Assembly (NCBI GenBank): GCA_020696365.1
Contig: JAEHCM010000003.1
Location: forward strand, 124,001-188,000
Direction: 5' to 3'
From: Thermoplasmata archaeon
GTDB taxonomy: Archaea; Thermoplasmatota; Thermoplasmata; UBA10834
DNA length: 64,000 bases
The translations under genes were made by a program, and so were the position numbers. The notes below the pieces were generated by a model. That model did no database searches. It had not been told where the DNA came from and saw nothing but the letters and a program-made list of their open reading frames with translations. Shown one piece after another: positions 58,547 to 64,000 of this stretch; the first letter of the stretch is position 1, and the number at the start of each line of letters is the position of its first letter.

Positions 58547-60691
58547 TCACGATGTCCGGGGCAGTCGCAGGTTGAACACGCAGCCCTTCTCGGGGTCCTT
58601 GGGGTCGATATCCGAGACCCACATACTGCCAGAGTATCTCTCTGCGATGCCCCTCGCCGAGGCCAGCCCGATGCCGAACCCTCCTGACAGCTCGGACTTA
58701 GACGCCTTGGCGACCCTCATGATCTTCCTCTTCAGATCGTCTGGGATGCTCCTGTCTGGATGAATGATCTGGACGGTCCACATGCGCTTCGGACCGTCTA
58801 CGTCAGATTTGGCCCTGACGATCAGCTTCGCCTGTTTGTGCCTCTCCGGCTTGACAGCAGTGAAGAACAGGCAGATGAAGAGTTCCGGGAGCAGCTCGTC
58901 CGCGAAGACTGGCATCGGCTCGTCCGGAAGGTCGACGGTCATCTCTATCCTCGCGCCCGCGCTCTGGCTCTTGACAACGCTCACCGCCTGTTCGATCGCG
59001 GTTCTGAGGTCCATACTCCTCAACTCGCGTGGGGCGGTGCTCCGCAGCTTCGCCAACGTCCGGACCATGTTGACCATCCTCGATATATTCTCCACCTGCG
59101 AGATGGTCTTCTCGACGGTCTCCTCGACCTGTTTCTCGACGGACTGGCCCTTCAGGGTCTCGAGATATCCCATGAGAGGGGTGCTGTAGTTGGCGATGTC
59201 GTGCGTGAGGAGGTCCATGTGGAGCTCGACCTCCTCCCTGACCCTAGTGATCTCCTTCAGCAACTTGGCGTTCTCCAGGGCGACGGCCGCGTGGTTCGCG
59301 AACATGACTGCGATCTCGAGCTCCTCTTGGACGAAGCCCTCCGGCAGGTACCTCTGCAACTCTATGACGCCGAGCACCTCTCTTCTCCCCAGCACGGGCA
59401 CCGCCAGCATAGCTGTATGAATCGCAGGAGTGTCCGGTATGGCTGCTGCGCGGGAGTCCACCTCCGCGTCGGCCACGATCTCCGCGCGCCTGCTCTTGCC
59501 AACGGCGCCGACGACGCCCACGTCCGCCGGGAAATCCCGGTCCGCCATTATCTCGTCCGCGTATGGACCTGTGGCGTAAACGGGGTTCCCGACATTCCGC
59601 TTCCAATCGAACACGTAGAAGACCACCTCGTGGCTCGGAATCAGCTCGACCATCTTGATGGCGAGTATCCTGTAAATCTCCTCGGAGTCTATCTCCTGCT
59701 GCATGTTCGCAGCCGTCTCGATGAGCGCCTTCTGCGCGCGTGTCCTGAAGCTCAGCATCCTGAGGGTGTCGGCGCTGTCGAGGGCTCCGACCACGAGCCT
59801 CGAGAACTCCTCCGCCATGCCCACCTCCTCCGGGGTGAAATAGTTGGTGCGGCCATTGTCGCCGATGAACAGGATGCCGGTCACATCGTCCCTCATGCTC
59901 AACGGAGCGACTATGCAGTGCTCGAAGCTCGCTCCGCCCACGAGCCTCACCTTCTCACCTCTCCCGCTGTCTTGGTCGAGGCATGAGAGGGGCTTGTTCG
60001 CTGCGATGGCCCTCTCGACAAGTGGGATCGAGTGCACGGATATCCTAGCATTCCTAGACAGGCTGATTCCTTTCGCGAAGCACGACGCGCAGACGAGCTC
60101 CTTCGCGTCCCTGTTGAGCCTGAACAGCGCTACGAAGTCCGCGTCGAAGTACTCCATCGTGTTGCGGCAGAAGGAAGCGAACATCTGCTCCGGGTCCGAG
60201 AACTTCCCGTTCGAATCCCACTCGCTCTTGGAGAGGGCACGCTGCGCCTCGATGTGCTGCTCGACCAGGATGACCGTCTCCTCGATGCACATGTCGATGA
60301 CACCCTCCAGGAACCGCTCCGCCTCTTCGGCCTCCTTCCCCTCGAACCGCTCTCTGAGCATATCCCGGGCTATCCTGCGCAGGGCGTGATCGTTCGTGAC
60401 GATCTTCACGAGGCCCACACTCCTGATGTGTTCGCTCCTGATAGTGATCCTGAGGCGCTCCCTCGCCTGGGCGTCTCCTGGTTTGACTGCCAGCTCAAGA
60501 AGGGCCTCCAGGCACGACCTCAGCCAGGTCGAGCGCGCCTCCTTCGGGAGGGAAAAATCAGCTATCCTAGTATACGGCGCCGAGGTGACTTCCGCAGTCC
60601 AGAGCTCGACTATCCTGTCCGTCTTGGACTTGAGATACTCGATCACATTATTCCTGAAGGACTCGTCCATAGATGCACCGGTTCCAGACAT
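58547..60691 (-). CDS. GAF-domain sensor histidine kinase with N-terminal helical sensor domain
   Basis: 714 residues. The N-terminal 165 residues form an all-helical domain (RNNVIEYLKSKTDRIVELWT) like RsbRD/globin-type sensor modules. Two GAF domains follow (CRNTMEYFDADFVALF ... LFIGDNGRTNYFT and MVELIPSHEVVFYVFD ... LGVIELQRY). The H-box is MDLLTHDIANYSTPLMGYLE; the ATPase region is less conserved (GFGIGLASARGIAERYSG). A TATA element (tattatac on the minus strand, about 60730) lies upstream. No membrane helix. Confidence 0.85.
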   Translation of the reverse strand: MSGTGASMDESFRNNVIEYLKSKTDRIVELWTAEVTSAPYTRIADFSLPKEARSTWLRSCLEALLELAVKPGDAQARERLRITIRSEHIRSVGLVKIVTNDHALRRIARDMLRERFEGKEAEEAERFLEGVIDMCIEETVILVEQHIEAQRALSKSEWDSNGKFSDPEQMFASFCRNTMEYFDADFVALFRLNRDAKELVCASCFAKGISLSRNARISVHSIPLVERAIAANKPLSCLDQDSGRGEKVRLVGGASFEHCIVAPLSMRDDVTGILFIGDNGRTNYFTPEEVGMAEEFSRLVVGALDSADTLRMLSFRTRAQKALIETAANMQQEIDSEEIYRILAIKMVELIPSHEVVFYVFDWKRNVGNPVYATGPYADEIMADRDFPADVGVVGAVGKSRRAEIVADAEVDSRAAAIPDTPAIHTAMLAVPVLGRREVLGVIELQRYLPEGFVQEELEIAVMFANHAAVALENAKLLKEITRVREEVELHMDLLTHDIANYSTPLMGYLETLKGQSVEKQVEETVEKTISQVENISRMVNMVRTLAKLRSTAPRELRSMDLRTAIEQAVSVVKSQSAGARIEMTVDLPDEPMPVFADELLPELFICLFFTAVKPERHKQAKLIVRAKSDVDGPKRMWTVQIIHPDRSIPDDLKRKIMRVAKASKSELSGGFGIGLASARGIAERYSGSMWVSDIDPKDPEKGCVFNLRLPRTS

Positions 60692-60909
60692 GGTCTTCCA
60701 GCTTCCCCAGAGAGGCGGGATTTCACCGAGTATAATACACAGTCCTCGGATAAATCCGTTTGCTCATGAACGGCAGCCAACGATGACGACGGAGCGATCT
60801 TCCAGGTGCATGTCCATGACCACCCAGGTTCTGCGGCCTCATTATCCTTTAGGTCGAATACGCTTATATTCCGGCACCCGATAGAGCGTTATCGGAGTCG
60901 TGAACCGCG

Positions 60910-61932
60910 ATGTCCGCACATCACACCTCGGTGAAGACCCTGCTCCTCACGGGGAAGCAGGTCAAGAAGATCCTTGCCATGGAGAACGTGCTCGGAGCCG
61001 TCGAGGACGCGTTCAAGCACAAGGGACTTGAAAAGGTGCAGATGCCGCCCAAGGCCTACCTGTTCTACGAGAAGTTCGACGGTGACCTGCGCACCATGCC
61101 GTCGTATGTCGAGGACATGGACGTCTCGGCGGTCAAGATCGTCAACGTGCACCCGCAGAATGCCAAGAACTACGGCATGAGGACCGTCATGGGGCTCCTG
61201 GTCCTGATCGACCCCCATACAGGAGCGCCCCTGGCGATCATGGACGCTACACACATCACGGACATGAGGACCGGGGCTGCCAGCGCAATAGCGTCGAAAT
61301 ATCTCGCACGCCCGAACCCCAGGGTTCTCGGGATCATCGGAGCGGGGAACCAGGCCAGGACGCAGATGCTGGCCCTGATCACGCAGTACGGCAGCTTCGA
61401 CGAAGTGAGGATATTCGACCTCTACCCGGAGAAGTCCAAGGCCGTCGCGAGGCAGTTCAGAAGATTGTACAGGGACAGGATCGGCAAGGTCAGGTCGGTC
61501 AGCTCCGCCAAGGACGCCGTCTCTGGATGCGACATCGTCGTCACGGCGACCTCCTCCAGGTCGCCGATAGTCATGGACGAGTGGGTCGGGGAGGGCACCC
61601 ACATCAACTGCATAGGGGCGGACGCCCCAGGCAAGCAGGAGCTGGATTCTAGGATACTCAAGCGCGCGCGGGTGATAATAGACGACTGGGAGCAGGCCAG
61701 TCACTCAGGCGAGATCAACGTACCGCTCTCCAAGGGAGAGCTGACCAAGGACGATGTGAACGGCGAGATAGGACGTATCGTCGCTGGACTCTCGTCGGGC
61801 AGACAGAGCGATACCGAGATAACGGTGTTCTGCTCGACCGGGCTAGCAGTCCAAGACAGCCTCACGGCGAAGATAGTCTACGACGCCGCCTCGAAGGAGA
61901 ACGTCGGCAGGTTCGTCCAGATAGTCCTCTGA
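60910..61932 (+). CDS. Alanine dehydrogenase / ornithine cyclodeaminase family enzyme
   Basis: 340 residues. KAYLFYEKFDGDLRTMPSYV, MGLLVLIDPHTGAPLAIMDA, THITDMRTGAASAIASKYLA, the NAD motif GIIGAGNQARTQ and GADAPGKQELD are family hallmarks; the MPP-K and D-x-R-T-G-A residues form the active site. Archaeal members such as that of Archaeoglobus work as alanine dehydrogenases, so this is slightly favoured over cyclodeaminase. A TATA element (cttatatt, about 60862) precedes it. Confidence 0.85.
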   Translation: MSAHHTSVKTLLLTGKQVKKILAMENVLGAVEDAFKHKGLEKVQMPPKAYLFYEKFDGDLRTMPSYVEDMDVSAVKIVNVHPQNAKNYGMRTVMGLLVLIDPHTGAPLAIMDATHITDMRTGAASAIASKYLARPNPRVLGIIGAGNQARTQMLALITQYGSFDEVRIFDLYPEKSKAVARQFRRLYRDRIGKVRSVSSAKDAVSGCDIVVTATSSRSPIVMDEWVGEGTHINCIGADAPGKQELDSRILKRARVIIDDWEQASHSGEINVPLSKGELTKDDVNGEIGRIVAGLSSGRQSDTEITVFCSTGLAVQDSLTAKIVYDAASKENVGRFVQIVL

Positions 61933-61948
61933 GCAATATCTGATATGA

Positions 61949-61968
61949 CCGCCTCGGCCTTGAGGCGG
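61949..61968 (+). terminator. Hairpin after the alanine dehydrogenase gene
   Basis: CCGCCTC-ggcctt-GAGGCGG, a 7-bp perfect stem, lies 17 bases after the stop and is followed by ctcttttta. It could end transcription; the T-run also forms part of the promoter of the Kae1 gene. Confidence 0.45.
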
Positions 61969-62001
61969 GGGGAATACTCTTTTTATCCCGTGCTCGATTA
62001 G

Positions 62002-62991
<990 letters not shown>

Positions 62992-63084
62992 TCGACAGAC
63001 ATGGTTAGGTGGAGTCATCTTGACCCGTCTCTCAGCGAAACCGTGATATTTCATGAGTGCGCTTAGAGAGGCGGAGGAATTGGC

Positions 63085-63864
63085 TTGGAATCATCTGAGG
63101 ATGTCAAGTTCGGCAAGCTGAGGAAGTTCAACATAGTGATGGGTTTCCTGCACTCCATACAGGCAGGGTTGATGCTCTGGCTAAGCAACAGCTACTCGCT
63201 CCCCGTGGAGCTGACGCTTCTCAAGTACGACGCCGCGACAGAGACCCTCATGAGGAACACCGAGGTCCTATTCAGTCTGAGGCTCGGCCCGGTAATCGCC
63301 ATGTTCCTGCTGGCTTCCGCGATCGCCCACTTCTCGGTGTCCTTCGGCAGGGGGTATCCATGGTATGTACGGAACCTCAAGAACGGCATCAACTATGCGC
63401 GATGGATCGAGTACGCCGTATCCTCGTCCCTGATGATCGTGGTCATCGCTATGCTCGTGGGCATATACGAGCTCTCAAGCCTGGTGCTGATATTCGCCCT
63501 GAACGCCTCGATGAACCTGTTCGGGCTCATGATGGAACTGCACAACCAGACCACGCCGAAGACGAACTGGACGGCGTTCATCATTGGCTGCTTCGCGGGC
63601 ATAACACCGTGGATAGTCATGGGCATATACTTCTTCGGGGCGATCCTGCCGTATGGCGATGCGGTCCCGACGTTCGTGTACGGGATATTCTTCTCGCTTG
63701 CGGCGTTCTTCAACGTGTTCGCCATCATCATGGTGCTGCAGTACCGCGCCAAGGGCAAGTGGAAGGACTACCTGCACGGCGAGCGGATGTACATCATACT
63801 CAGCCTGACGGCGAAGACCGCGCTGGCGTGGCAGGTGTTCGGAGGCACCCTCAGAGGTTCGTGA
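63085..63864 (+). CDS. Heliorhodopsin
   Basis: 259 residues, seven hydrophobic helices. The last helix holds LSLTAKTALAWQVF with the Schiff-base lysine K244; helix C has NYARWIEYAVSSSLMIVVIA with E109 as the counterion. LILIFALNASMNLFGL-type residues (LVLIFALNASMNLFGLMMEL), TPWIVMGIYFF and VPTFVYGIFFS are further heliorhodopsin hallmarks. It differs from type 1 rhodopsins in having no ion-pump motif and an inverted membrane orientation (established for the family). The start is TTG 63085, 7 bases after GGAGG. Retinal synthesis genes are not in the window. Confidence 0.93.
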   Translation: MESSEDVKFGKLRKFNIVMGFLHSIQAGLMLWLSNSYSLPVELTLLKYDAATETLMRNTEVLFSLRLGPVIAMFLLASAIAHFSVSFGRGYPWYVRNLKNGINYARWIEYAVSSSLMIVVIAMLVGIYELSSLVLIFALNASMNLFGLMMELHNQTTPKTNWTAFIIGCFAGITPWIVMGIYFFGAILPYGDAVPTFVYGIFFSLAAFFNVFAIIMVLQYRAKGKWKDYLHGERMYIILSLTAKTALAWQVFGGTLRGS

Positions 63865-64000
63865 AGTCGAACCATCGACACATACGGGCACGTTCTGAAG
63901 GTGCATAGGAAGTCAGCTGATAGGCTCATTCAGCTGCGGGATCGACTTTGTCTGCCAGCACTCAGATGGTCAGCCCTTCTCGAACGTCTCGGACGATTTT

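Noticed and set aside
58760..59986. 408-codon open frame antisense to the GAF kinase
   Set aside because: No recognisable motif and shadow-like composition in a G+C-rich region.
63962..64000. Last 12 codons of a possible leftward gene entering from the right edge (ends VREGLTI)
   Set aside because: Too short to tell from chance; needs sequence beyond the window.

Overview
The window looks like an ordinary chromosomal stretch of an archaeon, most likely a member of the Thermoplasmatota (inference). Archaeal signs seen directly are: adjacent genes for the two prenyl transfers that build archaeal ether lipids (GGGP synthase and a UbiA-family DGGGP synthase), RadA, an archaeal class I CCA-adding enzyme, Kae1, an archaeal THUMP tRNA methyltransferase, a tRNA-Leu with a bulge-helix-bulge intron, and many genes with a TATA box about 25 bases before a leaderless start. 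Coding DNA is G+C-rich, except for parts of the stretch after the tRNA-Val gene.

Layout. 1-6.3 kb: end of purH, a GvpD/RAD55-type ATPase with a winged-helix partner, a DUF35 protein, an ACT-domain protein and a cyclic-2,3-diphosphoglycerate-synthase-like protein. 6.4 kb: tRNA-Leu(UAA) with a 22-nt intron. 6.6-16.5 kb: a REC/PAS histidine kinase, ether-lipid genes, an S2P-type membrane protease, a tRNA methyltransferase, and radA interrupted by a mini-intein. 16.6-28 kb: housekeeping genes (cca, two MBL-fold hydrolases, an SAH/deoxyadenosine deaminase, stomatin with NfeD, YjbQ, nadC) and an MFS transporter. 28-31.3 kb: an HdrD/HdrE-like membrane redox pair and a BPL-N-like protein. 31.4-35 kb: two surface proteins built from the same beta-propeller repeats.

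35.1-48.4 kb looks like an accessory segment. It starts at tRNA-Val(GAC), and two further copies of that tRNA's 3' end lie at 35308-35332 and 48326-48350, as expected for old integration sites. Inside are an HdrA-like protein coupled to an MvhD-HdrD fusion, several very small genes, a frameshifted membrane protein at a C8 run, and a tightly packed Fe-S/metallocofactor operon (41.6-48.2 kb). That operon encodes a DUF134 regulator behind a perfect 20-bp palindrome, a Bat-type regulator, a DUF1847 protein interrupted by an in-frame TAG, DsrE, Mrp/NBP35, two NifX-like proteins, an IscU/NifU-like scaffold, three small zinc ribbons and two MinD-ferredoxin ATPases. No nitrogenase gene is present. The likely job is assembly or delivery of an Fe-S or mixed-metal cofactor, possibly for the Hdr-like enzymes next door (inference).

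48.4-64 kb: flavodoxin, a GAF-like protein, a DUF3795 protein, a GNAT acetyltransferase, a ClC channel with CBS domains, two large sensor kinases, a dihydrolipoamide-dehydrogenase-like flavoprotein, an alanine dehydrogenase/ornithine cyclodeaminase homologue, Kae1, and a heliorhodopsin as the last complete gene.

The most notable observations are the heliorhodopsin, the amber codon inside the DUF1847 gene, repeated use of CTG (and perhaps ACG) as start codon, the intein in RadA's Walker A motif, the tRNA-derived island boundaries, and the metallocofactor operon with its palindromic operator.
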